Positions 1-5,320 of a stretch of DNA of 6,046 nucleotides are shown here, in pieces. Under the pieces are notes generated by a model. It saw only the letters and a program-made list of their open reading frames with translations, searched no databases and was not told where the DNA came from. The DNA comes from an uncultured bacterium. Lineage in GTDB: Bacteria; Patescibacteriota; Saccharimonadia; Saccharimonadales; CAIOMD01. Location of the stretch: positions 1-6,046 of the forward strand of contig CAIRQE010000050.1 in the NCBI GenBank assembly GCA_903880655.1, given 5' to 3'. How positions within the stretch are numbered: the first letter of the stretch is position 1; each line of letters starts with the position of its first letter. The translations under genes and the position numbers were made by a program.

Positions 1-654
1 AAGAAAGCCCCTGCAAAGAAGGCTACTAGAATGTCAGCTCCAAAGAAAGTATGGAAAAAGGGAGAAGATAAAGAGTATCGCTCGCTTTATAGGAAGATAA
101 ACGCTCGCAAAAAAAAGATACAAGTACTCAACAAAGAGCGAAAAAAGGGCTATAAAACAAAGCGTTCAGCGATATACAAAGAAATCGTAGTTCTCAATGG
201 GCAACTCAAAGAACTATGCAGGAAGCGCAAGTATAAAATACCTAATTCAGCCAAGTTAAGGCAGAAACGCTTTGAGGAAGTTCAGAAGATGAAGCCAAAG
301 CGAGATGCAAAAAGGCAGATAAGAGAGTACACGAAGGGCGTATGGGAATTTGAGGATATACTTGCTACAATTATAGCAAATCAGGCATTCAAAACAATAG
401 TAATAGTCAATGTAAACAAGACATTTCACTTAAAAAACCCATCCAGTCAAAGAGGTAGAAAAAAACCGCAAGGAAAATCATCAAAGTCAATGACACCTGC
501 AAAAGAACCATACTCAGTTGCTCCATCTACGATACTGTATTGGTATGACCAAGCAAGGGACTCGGCATATTCAGACCAATTCTCTGGAACACCGATGGTA
601 CTTGTGATAGAGGATGATGGCAATTCAATACTTACTATCGAAGTAATTTCTTAA
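1..654 (+). CDS. Lysine-rich basic protein, 5' end outside window
   Basis: Unrecognised protein. The frame is open to the window edge and its first ten codons read KKAPAKKATR, a histone-H1-like Lys/Ala/Pro linker, so the gene probably starts upstream; ATG 31 (207 aa) is the first start inside the window. The N-terminal half is extremely basic (many KK, RK and RKKK runs) with heptad-like helical stretches suggesting a coiled coil. The C-terminal half is ordinary globular sequence with beta-rich segments (FKTIVIVNVN, TPMVLVIEDD) after a Ser/Lys/Arg-rich linker. A nucleic-acid-binding role is inferred from charge only. It ends at TAA 652-654, inside a 17-nt leader shared with the gene at 4535, and lies 19 nt before the polymerase-like gene, so the two are probably co-transcribed. 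Confidence 0.75.
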   Translation, partial: KKAPAKKATRMSAPKKVWKKGEDKEYRSLYRKINARKKKIQVLNKERKKGYKTKRSAIYKEIVVLNGQLKELCRKRKYKIPNSAKLRQKRFEEVQKMKPKRDAKRQIREYTKGVWEFEDILATIIANQAFKTIVIVNVNKTFHLKNPSSQRGRKKPQGKSSKSMTPAKEPYSVAPSTILYWYDQARDSAYSDQFSGTPMVLVIEDDGNSILTIEVIS

Positions 655-667
655 TCACTAAAAAAAC
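651..667 (+). promoter_or_regulatory. 17-nt shared leader, copy 1
   Basis: TTAATCACT, seven A and C. It is identical to 4507-4523. In both places it contains the stop codon of the preceding gene and precedes an ATG by 6 and 11 nt respectively. It is probably a translation-initiation leader, since A-rich leaders replace the Shine-Dalgarno in Bacteroidota; a promoter or recombination-junction role is also possible. Confidence 0.5.
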
Positions 668-673
668 TAGAAA

Positions 674-1492
674 ATGAGCGGATTAATGACACCGTATGGC
701 GAAATTGTAAAGGACATGGAGTATTTCAGAGAGATTGGCAAGCCTTACAAGTATCAAAGGAGTGGTAGTAGCATGGTGGCTTACATCAATGGGGTAAAAC
801 ATTTTACAAGCACGGTAAATCAAGGTAGAGCAGATATAGGACTACCCTCAAAGCAACTATACTTTATCATGAAAGTAAAGCGGTATATCGCGAAAAATGA
901 CCTTGTGAATATTATTCAGCCTAATTACAAGAAAAGGACTAACATAAAATTTATTTGTCTCAACAATGACATAGAGGTTGGAGAGGTATTCTCATCACCT
1001 TACAGCATTGACATAAATGCGGCATATTGGGAGAGTGCATTCAAGGCGGGATGGATAAGTTATGAACTATACCAAGAGGGCAAGGGGGTCGATAAACGGA
1101 TAAGGTTAGCCAGTTTGGGCTCATATGCAAAAAGGATATACAATTATGAGTATTCTGGTCGCGGAGAAGAGCGAATGACTGGTATTACTGAGCCTGCATT
1201 CCCTCACGTATTCTTTAATCAAGCCAATACAGTGTTTAGGCTTATGGAGAAATGCAGACGGGAGATAAAGGAGGAATTTCTATTCTATTGGACTGATGGA
1301 ATCTACGTTAAAAACAAGCAAGCCGCTAAAAAGTGTGTCGATATACTGAATAAGCTAGGCTACGAGTCAAAAACTGAAAAACTGATAAGGGTAACAAGGT
1401 TGCCAAACGGATTTGAAACAAAAGAAAAAAAACTAATAAAAGATGGCAAGTATAAAATTAAAGAAAAGCTCTATCGCTCGAATTTTGAGTGA
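674..1492 (+). CDS. Putative minimal family B DNA polymerase (palm domain only)
   Basis: A 272-aa protein whose middle and end carry, in order, three motifs like those of family B DNA polymerases. Motif A-like SIDINAAYW is at residues 111-119, with D113 in the metal-binding position. A motif B-like basic segment, KRIRLASLGSYAK, is at 141-153. A helix resembling the segment before motif C (NQANTVFRLMEKCRREI) is at about 182-198. Motif C-like FYWTDGIYVK is at 204-213; aligned with YxDTDS the first Asp is Trp and the second is kept as D208, the position that binds metal in known enzymes. Family B polymerases are usually above 500 aa with an exonuclease domain; here no exonuclease or thumb fits. 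The first 100 residues are unassigned and the C-terminus is Lys-rich. It could be an active minimal polymerase, a divergent primase-polymerase or an inactive remnant. ATG 674 follows an A-rich leader. The 3' end overlaps the next gene by 50 nt if that gene starts at 1443. Confidence 0.6.
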   Translation: MSGLMTPYGEIVKDMEYFREIGKPYKYQRSGSSMVAYINGVKHFTSTVNQGRADIGLPSKQLYFIMKVKRYIAKNDLVNIIQPNYKKRTNIKFICLNNDIEVGEVFSSPYSIDINAAYWESAFKAGWISYELYQEGKGVDKRIRLASLGSYAKRIYNYEYSGRGEERMTGITEPAFPHVFFNQANTVFRLMEKCRREIKEEFLFYWTDGIYVKNKQAAKKCVDILNKLGYESKTEKLIRVTRLPNGFETKEKKLIKDGKYKIKEKLYRSNFE

Positions 1493-1853
1493 CGAAATGG
1501 GATTGAAAAACCCGAAAGTAATTAAGGCGATATATCTTGAAAGCTATATCGAGGAAGAAGAATGGAATAGGAATAAGTACTACCTATTCCAAGACGTAGG
1601 CAATGAAACAACATTCAGTCTGCGCTCCAGCACAATTTTGGATATGGCATTCAATTTCAAAAAGAAAGGAATCTACACAATACTCAAGAAGAGTGACCAA
1701 ACAATGCTGATAGCCAATGATGACATGGCTCTGTATCGGGTAGGTCAAAGAAAAGTCTTTGTGTATATCTACGAAAAGGATGAGACACACAGGCTCGATG
1801 GGTTAATGCGTGAGGATATATTTAAAATCACCAGAAACAAGAAAGCGAAATGA
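1443..1853 (+). CDS. Hypothetical protein, 136 aa
   Basis: No family recognised. The N-terminus (MASIKLKKSSIARIL) is basic and followed by an amphipathic, then acidic helix (YIEEEEW); the middle alternates hydrophobic strands and the C-terminus is basic. No membrane segment or signal peptide is visible. ATG 1443 is preceded by an A-rich leader (CTAATAAAAG) and overlaps the polymerase-like gene by 50 nt. ATG 1497, just after the upstream stop, would give 118 aa and is a real alternative. The gene ends in an ATGA overlap with the next one (ATG 1850, TGA 1851-1853), which suggests translational coupling and a shared operon. Confidence 0.75.
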   Translation: MASIKLKKSSIARILSDEMGLKNPKVIKAIYLESYIEEEEWNRNKYYLFQDVGNETTFSLRSSTILDMAFNFKKKGIYTILKKSDQTMLIANDDMALYRVGQRKVFVYIYEKDETHRLDGLMREDIFKITRNKKAK

Positions 1854-2185
1854 GAGCAAAAACACCTCGAAAACAATCAGGCAAGGGTAAAGGGTCGGCT
1901 GAGGCTGAAATTGAGCCTATAAAGCAGGAAAATGGCAAAATAGCCATACAAAAAGGCATACCAATACCCGTTAGGAGTGCTCGAAACAGTCTTGTACATC
2001 AATTTCCCCTCAAAAGCATGGATGTGGGAGATAGTTTCCTTGTCGAGATACAACACAGCCGAGAAGCACAAAACAGCCTGAGCACAAACATCAGAAATCA
2101 GGCAAAAAAGCTAAAGATTAAGTTTAAGTTTAGCGTATTTAGAGACCCTAATTCGGAGCACATGAGAGTCTGGCGAAGGGAGTAA
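1850..2185 (+). CDS. Small phage-type protein with VGDSF and RVWR motifs
   Basis: A 111-aa protein. The first 50 residues are basic and low in structure. Residues 52-111 match a pattern I recall from many small phage proteins (possibly DUF7303, from memory): a hydrophobic/Pro start then MDVGDSF (57-63), a helix with spaced Arg/Lys (about 70-88), a basic beta strand (KIKFKFSVFR) and a closing MRVWR (105-109). The function of that family is not established; the basic helix-strand layout is compatible with nucleic-acid binding. The start overlaps the previous stop as ATGA. It is the last gene before the terminator at 2202-2233. The tail resemblance is good; the function is unknown. Confidence 0.8.
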   Translation: MRAKTPRKQSGKGKGSAEAEIEPIKQENGKIAIQKGIPIPVRSARNSLVHQFPLKSMDVGDSFLVEIQHSREAQNSLSTNIRNQAKKLKIKFKFSVFRDPNSEHMRVWRRE

Positions 2186-2201
2186 ATTCTCAAAATAAAA
2201 C

Positions 2202-2233
2202 ACCGTTATGAAGCAATTTATAGCGGTTTTTTT
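2202..2233 (+). terminator. Rho-independent terminator
   Basis: ACCGTTAT (2202-2209) pairs with ATAGCGGT (2220-2227), an 8-bp stem with one G-U pair and a 10-nt loop, followed directly by seven T (2227-2233). It starts 16 nt after the stop of the VGDSF gene and ends the left gene block. Confidence 0.8.
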
Positions 2234-2253
2234 ATGTCAGCAAATCAAAATTT

Positions 2254-2297
2254 ACGTACAATTCTACGTACAATCGGAATTAAAAATTAACGTACAA
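2254..2297 (+). repeat. Three ACGTACAA boxes on a 12-bp register
   Basis: ACGTACAA occurs at 2254-2261, 2266-2273 and 2290-2297, start-to-start distances 12 and 24. The first two boxes share the longer core TACGTACAAT. Regular spacing of short direct repeats is typical of iterons or tandem binding sites for a replication or regulatory protein. The binding protein is unknown. Confidence 0.5.
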
Positions 2298-2310
2298 AAA
2301 ACCTCATTTT

Positions 2311-2332
2311 ATTTTCCACTCATTTGTTGAAA
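2311..2332 (+). repeat. Hairpin-family repeat, copy 1 (imperfect arm)
   Basis: ATTTTCCAC, TCATTT, then GTTGAAA. The left arm and loop equal those of the perfect hairpin at 5668-5691; the right arm has TT where that copy has TG, leaving one mismatch in the stem. A half copy, ATTTTCCACT, follows at 2335-2344, exactly 24 bp further on. Confidence 0.75.
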
Positions 2333-2414
2333 GGATTTTCCACTATACGATTTGACACCGACCAATTCCGCCAAACCCTTTGATTCTATTGCCCTGCATC
2401 ATATTAAAGCACTA

Positions 2415-2439
2415 TAACTAATTGATTATCAAATAGTTA
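2415..2439. promoter_or_regulatory. 25-nt near-perfect palindrome, operator-like
   Basis: TAACTAATTGAT (2415-2426), a central T (2427) and ATCAAATAGTTA (2428-2439). The arms are reverse complements at 11 of 12 positions. The length and symmetry suit a dimeric repressor or initiator site or a cruciform. No T-run follows, so it is not a standard terminator. Confidence 0.55.
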
Positions 2440-2561
2440 ATGCAACTTTTACCTAAAAAAAGGGCTGTTTTTTAACAATTTAGACAAATAATTATATAAG
2501 TAGAAAATAAATTATACTTATTACAAATATAATGCAATTATTATAATGTGGCTTAACTGGC

Positions 2562-2582
2562 ATTTTCCACTCATTTGTTGAA
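2562..2582 (+). repeat. Hairpin-family repeat, copy 2
   Basis: The same 21-nt core as copy 1 (ATTTTCCAC, TCATTT, GTTGAA), same orientation, 251 bp downstream of it. Confidence 0.75.
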
Positions 2583-2603
2583 GGTGGGTGTAAAATAGGC
2601 TTT

Positions 2604-2625
2604 ATTTTCCACTCATTTGTTGAAA
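2604..2625 (+). repeat. Hairpin-family repeat, copy 3
   Basis: Identical over 22 nt to copy 1 and in the same orientation; begins 42 bp after copy 2. The sequence just after it (GAGTGGATTTG) partly echoes the right arm. Confidence 0.75.
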
Positions 2626-2638
2626 GAGTGGATTTGTC

Positions 2639-2660
2639 AATTACATACGTATTTGTAATT
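2639..2660. promoter_or_regulatory. Inverted repeat around TACGTA
   Basis: AATTACA (2639-2645) and TGTAATT (2654-2660) are perfect reverse complements across an 8-nt spacer that begins with the palindrome TACGTA (2646-2651). The core resembles the TACGTACAA boxes at 2254-2297, so the same protein could bind both; that link is inference. Confidence 0.45.
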
Positions 2661-2755
2661 TAAAATATAAAACAAATAAACTAATAGAAATAAATTTAAA
2701 ATGAGGAAAAAAACGGCTCTCGAAAAAAATAAAAAGCCACAGTTTTTTAATTCTC

Positions 2756-2873
2756 AAAAAAAATTTTGAAAAAAGTCGAAAAATCGGAAAAAAAATGGCG
2801 TTTTTCCTCAAAAAGTTCCCGCATTTTGAGCCTCAAAAAACTGTTAAAAAAGGGGTTTTTTTGAGCTTTTTTT
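2756..2873. other. Phased A/T-tract array, predicted curved DNA
   Basis: Runs of 4-8 A or T are centred near 2761, 2771, 2781, 2791, 2803, 2812, 2825, 2837, 2848, 2859 and 2870, mostly 10-12 bp apart. Tracts in phase with the helical turn are the classic cause of intrinsic DNA curvature, as found at origins and strong promoters. Further A-tracts precede it from 2707. Confidence 0.6.
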
Positions 2874-2978
2874 GAAGTCTAAGACTAAAATCTAAAAAAA
2901 AAAACTTAGCAGTAGCAAGGCATACGCAATTTTTTTATAAAAAAGTTTAATACCAAAAAAATGGGAAAATGAGGATTC

Positions 2979-2995
2979 ATGGGCTTTTAACCCAT
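2979..2995. promoter_or_regulatory. Small inverted repeat before the right gene block
   Basis: ATGGG (2979-2983) and CCCAT (2991-2995) with a 7-nt spacer. No T-run follows on the + strand. It may be an operator half-site pair or an mRNA leader hairpin for the gene starting at 3139. Weak evidence. Confidence 0.3.
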
Positions 2996-3138
2996 ATAAG
3001 AAAAATTATAAAGTGAAAATACAGCCACCAAGTGTTAAAAAAATTGAAAATAAGCCCACAAGTATATGCACTTTCGATAAATATATCACATTTGCTGAGG
3101 GAAAAACCAATTATATAACAAAAAACAAAAATTCAAAA

Positions 3139-3789
3139 ATGAAAACACTGGAAATTACCATCGAAAAAACCACTGAAAATGTAACGCTCTACTATGGTGA
3201 AATTAGAAAGTTTATTTCGACCGATGCTTTTACCTCAAAATTCTCATTGCTAAATACCAAAGAAGAGTTTGAACCTATAATAACTATGGAAAATGAGGAG
3301 AAATATCTTTACGAGGTAAAAACCACACGCTCAGAAATGAAGCACCTATATAAGAGGGATGTTGTTTCCGATGCCAAACCTGATGTTGTTTGCGATATTA
3401 AACCTTCCGATTACGAAAACTACAAGATAATAGGGGAAGGTAAAATAATACTAAGCTACTTCGGAGCAAAAATAAATAGGGCAACAGTGAATAGTTCTCA
3501 GGCAATGGCAAAAAAAACATTCACTTCTCCAGTTAATTACGATGACGGCTATCAAAATAATCAAATTGCGAATGAGGTAGTCTCCACAATGGAACTTTAC
3601 AAAACCTACCAAACAGGCACATACTTTATAGAATGGTACATAGCCAAGTTAGATATTGTAGAACAAATAGGTGTGTTCTGCAATCAGAACGACAAAGTGC
3701 TATCCGACTACGATGGAGTGTTCGATATGCCTAAGCAAGCAAGGCAGTTGCTTGAAGATAATGGATTTAATTGCTCATATTTAGATTAA
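3139..3789 (+). CDS. Hypothetical protein, 216 aa
   Basis: No family recognised. With ATG 3139 the N-terminus is strand-rich (MKTLEITIEKTTENVTLYYG). Residues 74-89 are a tandem duplication, DVVSDAKP then DVVCDIKP (24-bp units at 3358-3381 and 3382-3405, 20 of 24 bases identical). The C-terminal half is Tyr-rich, mixed alpha/beta and acidic, with no signal peptide or membrane segment. I chose ATG 3139 because its leader (ACAAAAATTCAAAA) closely resembles that of the gene at 4535 (ACAAAAAATCAAA). GTG 3013 would add 42 residues in frame and cannot be excluded. It is the first gene after the long control region, so its promoter should lie there. Confidence 0.75.
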   Translation: MKTLEITIEKTTENVTLYYGEIRKFISTDAFTSKFSLLNTKEEFEPIITMENEEKYLYEVKTTRSEMKHLYKRDVVSDAKPDVVCDIKPSDYENYKIIGEGKIILSYFGAKINRATVNSSQAMAKKTFTSPVNYDDGYQNNQIANEVVSTMELYKTYQTGTYFIEWYIAKLDIVEQIGVFCNQNDKVLSDYDGVFDMPKQARQLLEDNGFNCSYLD

Positions 3790-3796
3790 ATTACCC

Positions 3797-3827
3797 AAGA
3801 GGGGGGCGTGAAATACCCTCCCCTCTT
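3797..3827 (+). terminator. Hairpin between two genes, possible weak terminator or attenuator
   Basis: AAGAGGGG (3797-3804) pairs perfectly with CCCCTCTT (3820-3827) across a 15-nt loop. Only three T (3826-3828) follow, so termination would be partial. It starts 7 nt after a stop codon and ends 13 nt before ATG 3841. The 9-nt TACCCAAGA is repeated directly on both sides (3792-3800 and 3831-3839). Confidence 0.45.
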
Positions 3828-3840
3828 TAATACCCAAGAA

Positions 3841-4152
3841 ATGAAAATAGGATATTATCAATTTCAGTACAGCTACCAAGTAGCCGACTGTGTAACCTCA
3901 GAGCCATATACAGTACATGCTACTCATACTATGTACTTTGGCTTAAATAGCCCCTACTATAAAGATGAGCACCGAGATGACGAAGACGGATGGCGTGGTG
4001 GGGTACACTTTATGAGTGGGGGTGTCCTTACCATTATAAGCTACTATTCCTCAGAAGCCGAATGTAGGAAAGCTCTTACCCCAGAGGCTGTTAAAATGTA
4101 CCTTATACCAGCTAATAAATATTCACTAACTAAACCGAAATCAGACAAATGA
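3841..4152 (+). CDS. Hypothetical protein, 103 aa
   Basis: Not recognised. It is rich in Tyr and in strand-forming segments, with an acidic/His patch DEHRDDEDGW in the middle and a glycine-rich turn (FMSGGVLT) after it, suggesting a small beta-sandwich or alpha/beta fold. I chose ATG 3841 (leader CCCAAGAA); the upstream GTG 3808 (114 aa) lies in the loop of the hairpin at 3797-3827 and would put coding sequence through its right arm. The stop overlaps the next start as ATGA (4149-4152), implying coupled translation. Confidence 0.75.
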   Translation: MKIGYYQFQYSYQVADCVTSEPYTVHATHTMYFGLNSPYYKDEHRDDEDGWRGGVHFMSGGVLTIISYYSSEAECRKALTPEAVKMYLIPANKYSLTKPKSDK

Positions 4153-4370
4153 AAGAAGAAACAATCGAAGAGCACAAGTTTATAGTTCACTATTCGACCG
4201 CTAAAGGGTCAGGCACGTATGCAGTGAGGGCAATAGATATGGAATCAGCCAAAAAGAAAGTAAGAGACCCTAAGACCCTCATATCAATCGTAGACTGCGA
4301 TACGTATGAGGAATGCCTTGCCGAGCGTATCGTGGTCGAAAATAAGGAGAAGGAGATGGAGAATGAGTAG
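4149..4370 (+). CDS. Hypothetical protein, 73 aa
   Basis: Not recognised. The pattern is a strand (HKFIVHYS), turn, strand (TYAVRAID), helix (MESAKKKVRD), strand (LISIVDC) and a charged Glu/Lys helical tail, so it may be a small ferredoxin-like alpha/beta domain; that is inference. It starts inside the stop of the previous gene (ATGA) and its last codons overlap ATG 4363 of the frameshifted gene that follows. The purine-rich stretch AAGGAGAAGGAG near its end could serve as a ribosome site for that gene. Confidence 0.65.
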   Translation: MKEETIEEHKFIVHYSTAKGSGTYAVRAIDMESAKKKVRDPKTLISIVDCDTYEECLAERIVVENKEKEMENE

Positions 4371-4510
4371 GAATCACCGTAAACCAATAAGAGGACATAG
4401 CCAAGAATGACGGACTAAGCACGAATGAACTATTAAATTGGTTTAAGTACCCCGAAAAGTCGGTAATGCAACATCAGATTATCTGCTGGTCGGACAGCGT
4501 TAAGTATTAA
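4363..4510 (+). pseudogene. Small phage-type gene broken by a +1 frameshift
   Basis: ATG 4363 opens MSRNHRKPIR and then stops at TGA 4408-4410. In the +1 frame, 4394-4510 reads DIAKNDGLS, then NELLNWFKYP, then QIICWSDSVKY, ending at TAA 4508-4510. That tail closely matches a small-protein type I recall from Bacteroidota phages (DGLS...WFKYP...QIICW...Y at the C-terminus); function unknown. Joining the frames near AGA 4390-4392 by skipping G 4393 gives a sensible product of about 48 aa. The +1 frame itself has a TAA at 4388-4390 and no start codon before the conserved part. Causes could be a real frameshift mutation, a sequencing indel, or programmed +1 shifting. Its stop falls in the 17-nt leader of the next gene, as the first gene's stop does at 652. 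Confidence 0.65.
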
Positions 4511-4523
4511 TCACTAAAAAAAC
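4507..4523 (+). promoter_or_regulatory. 17-nt shared leader, copy 2
   Basis: Identical to 651-667. It sits at the stop of the frameshifted gene and ahead of ATG 4535. No Shine-Dalgarno is present between it and the start. Confidence 0.5.
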
Positions 4524-4534
4524 AAAAAATCAAA

Positions 4535-4801
4535 ATGGAATCAGTTTTAAGAAGCAATATTATACCTATGTTTACAGCGAAAGCAAAGACGTTATTGTTT
4601 GGGGAGTCCAAATTAAAACCCTACGGTATAAAAAGAATGAACAACTTTTGTCGGGATATGGCATTCGAGGAGTGGCGAAAGTATGTCGCTACTGAGAAAG
4701 TAAAGCAGGAGCACTTAAATAGGCTCATGGATATAGCGGATGATAATAAATTCATGCGCTCGGTAATGAAAAACGTATTGGAAACAAGAATATTAGAATA
4801 A
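4535..4801 (+). CDS. Hypothetical protein, 88 aa
   Basis: Not recognised. It is predicted largely helical and mildly basic in the first half (FTAKAKTLLFGESKLKPYG), with an amphipathic, charged second half (FEEWRKYVATEKVKQEHLNRLMD). No cysteine/histidine metal motif or membrane segment is visible. ATG 4535 follows the shared leader. Its stop is 3 nt before the NYN gene, so the two are probably one transcript and may work together. Confidence 0.7.
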   Translation: MESVLRSNIIPMFTAKAKTLLFGESKLKPYGIKRMNNFCRDMAFEEWRKYVATEKVKQEHLNRLMDIADDNKFMRSVMKNVLETRILE

Positions 4802-4804
4802 GAC

Positions 4805-5320
4805 ATGGAAAACAAAGAAATAACAATCTCACAGACAGTAGCCATATTAATAGACGGCAACAACATTGGTAAAAGCATAAATACGGCATATGGGGCAAAT
4901 GCCATGCTTAACTTCGATATTATCATACCTAAAGCATTGGCGGGTAGAAGTCTGAATAGGCTGGTCTACCTCCGTGAAGGGGTGAGTATATCCGAGAAGC
5001 TAACGGAAAGGCTAAAGAGAAAGTACTTTGGCAAGGTGGAGACCTGCTATAAGAGTGCAGACATACCTTTAACAATTCATGCGGTCAAGCTGGCTGAGAA
5101 AGTAGATACAATTATAATATTCTCAGGGGATGGGGATTATTTGCCATTGGTTAGCCATCTAAAAGGGAATGGCATAAGGGTGGAAGTTGTCTGTATGAAG
5201 CTCTCGGCATCGAATGTGCTTTTGGAAAACTCAGACGCTTTTTACCTGATTGAAGAATCGGACATATTTTTATCTAACGCTAAAAGTGGAAAACATGGGG
5301 GTGAGTTCGGAAATAGTTAA
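4805..5320 (+). CDS. NYN-domain protein (LabA/DUF88-type putative RNase)
   Basis: A 171-aa protein that is almost entirely one NYN (PIN-like) domain. Visible motifs are strand 1 with the acidic site AILIDGNNI (D17, N20), KSADIPLTIHA with D86, the hallmark FSGDGDYLPLV (D109, D111) and the closing LLENSDAFYLIEE strand/helix. NYN domains are metal-dependent nucleases, mostly acting on RNA; some bacterial LabA-like members are regulators of unknown activity. In the usual K-G-V-D-x-x-L-x-x-D segment the second Asp is His here (H92), which may weaken metal binding. The length is typical of a stand-alone domain and no added DNA-binding domain is present. It lies 3 nt after the 88-aa gene and overlaps the next gene. 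Substrate and role (phage RNA processing or defence interplay) are not determinable. Confidence 0.85.
   Translation: MENKEITISQTVAILIDGNNIGKSINTAYGANAMLNFDIIIPKALAGRSLNRLVYLREGVSISEKLTERLKRKYFGKVETCYKSADIPLTIHAVKLAEKVDTIIIFSGDGDYLPLVSHLKGNGIRVEVVCMKLSASNVLLENSDAFYLIEESDIFLSNAKSGKHGGEFGNS

Larger units (their letters stand above)
2186..3138. other. Long AT-rich intergenic region, origin/control-like
   Basis: About 950 bp with no convincing gene on either strand. In order it contains a terminator, three ACGTACAA boxes (2254-2297), the first hairpin-type repeat plus a half copy (2311-2344), a 25-nt palindrome (2415-2439), two more repeats (2562-2582, 2604-2625), an inverted repeat around TACGTA (2639-2660), phased A/T tracts (about 2756-2873), and two small inverted repeats (2876-2886, 2979-2995). 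Clustered short repeats, DnaA-box-like TTTTCCAC cores, extreme AT content and curved DNA together resemble a replication origin or a main control region. The role is inferred. The last 126 bp (3013-3138) are open in frame with the next gene and would be coding if GTG 3013 were used. Confidence 0.55.

Noticed and set aside
1584..2071. Reverse-strand frames of 64-68 aa
   Set aside because: Shadows of the 136-aa and VGDSF genes, with no supporting pattern or start context.
2528..2547. Two TATAAT boxes as sigma70-type promoters
   Set aside because: No matching -35 box at proper spacing, and Bacteroidota promoters use a different -7/-33 pattern that I did not find exactly; TATAAT is expected by chance in such AT-rich DNA.
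2311..2625. CRISPR array
   Set aside because: Repeats are irregularly spaced (24, 251 and 42 bp), few, and the same hairpin recurs in both orientations elsewhere; no cas genes.
2701..2769. 22-aa Lys-rich frame starting ATG 2701
   Set aside because: Its content simply reflects the A-rich tract; no leader or family support.
2186..3138. tRNA or other structured RNA gene in the long gap
   Set aside because: No cloverleaf or G/C-rich fold is visible; the inverted repeats are short and AT-rich.
4190..4387. 65-aa reverse-strand frame
   Set aside because: Lies antisense to the 73-aa gene and the start of the frameshifted gene; low-complexity Ser-rich product.
4621..4926. 101-aa reverse-strand reading frame
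   Set aside because: It crosses two supported + strand genes, including the NYN start, and shows no recognisable features.
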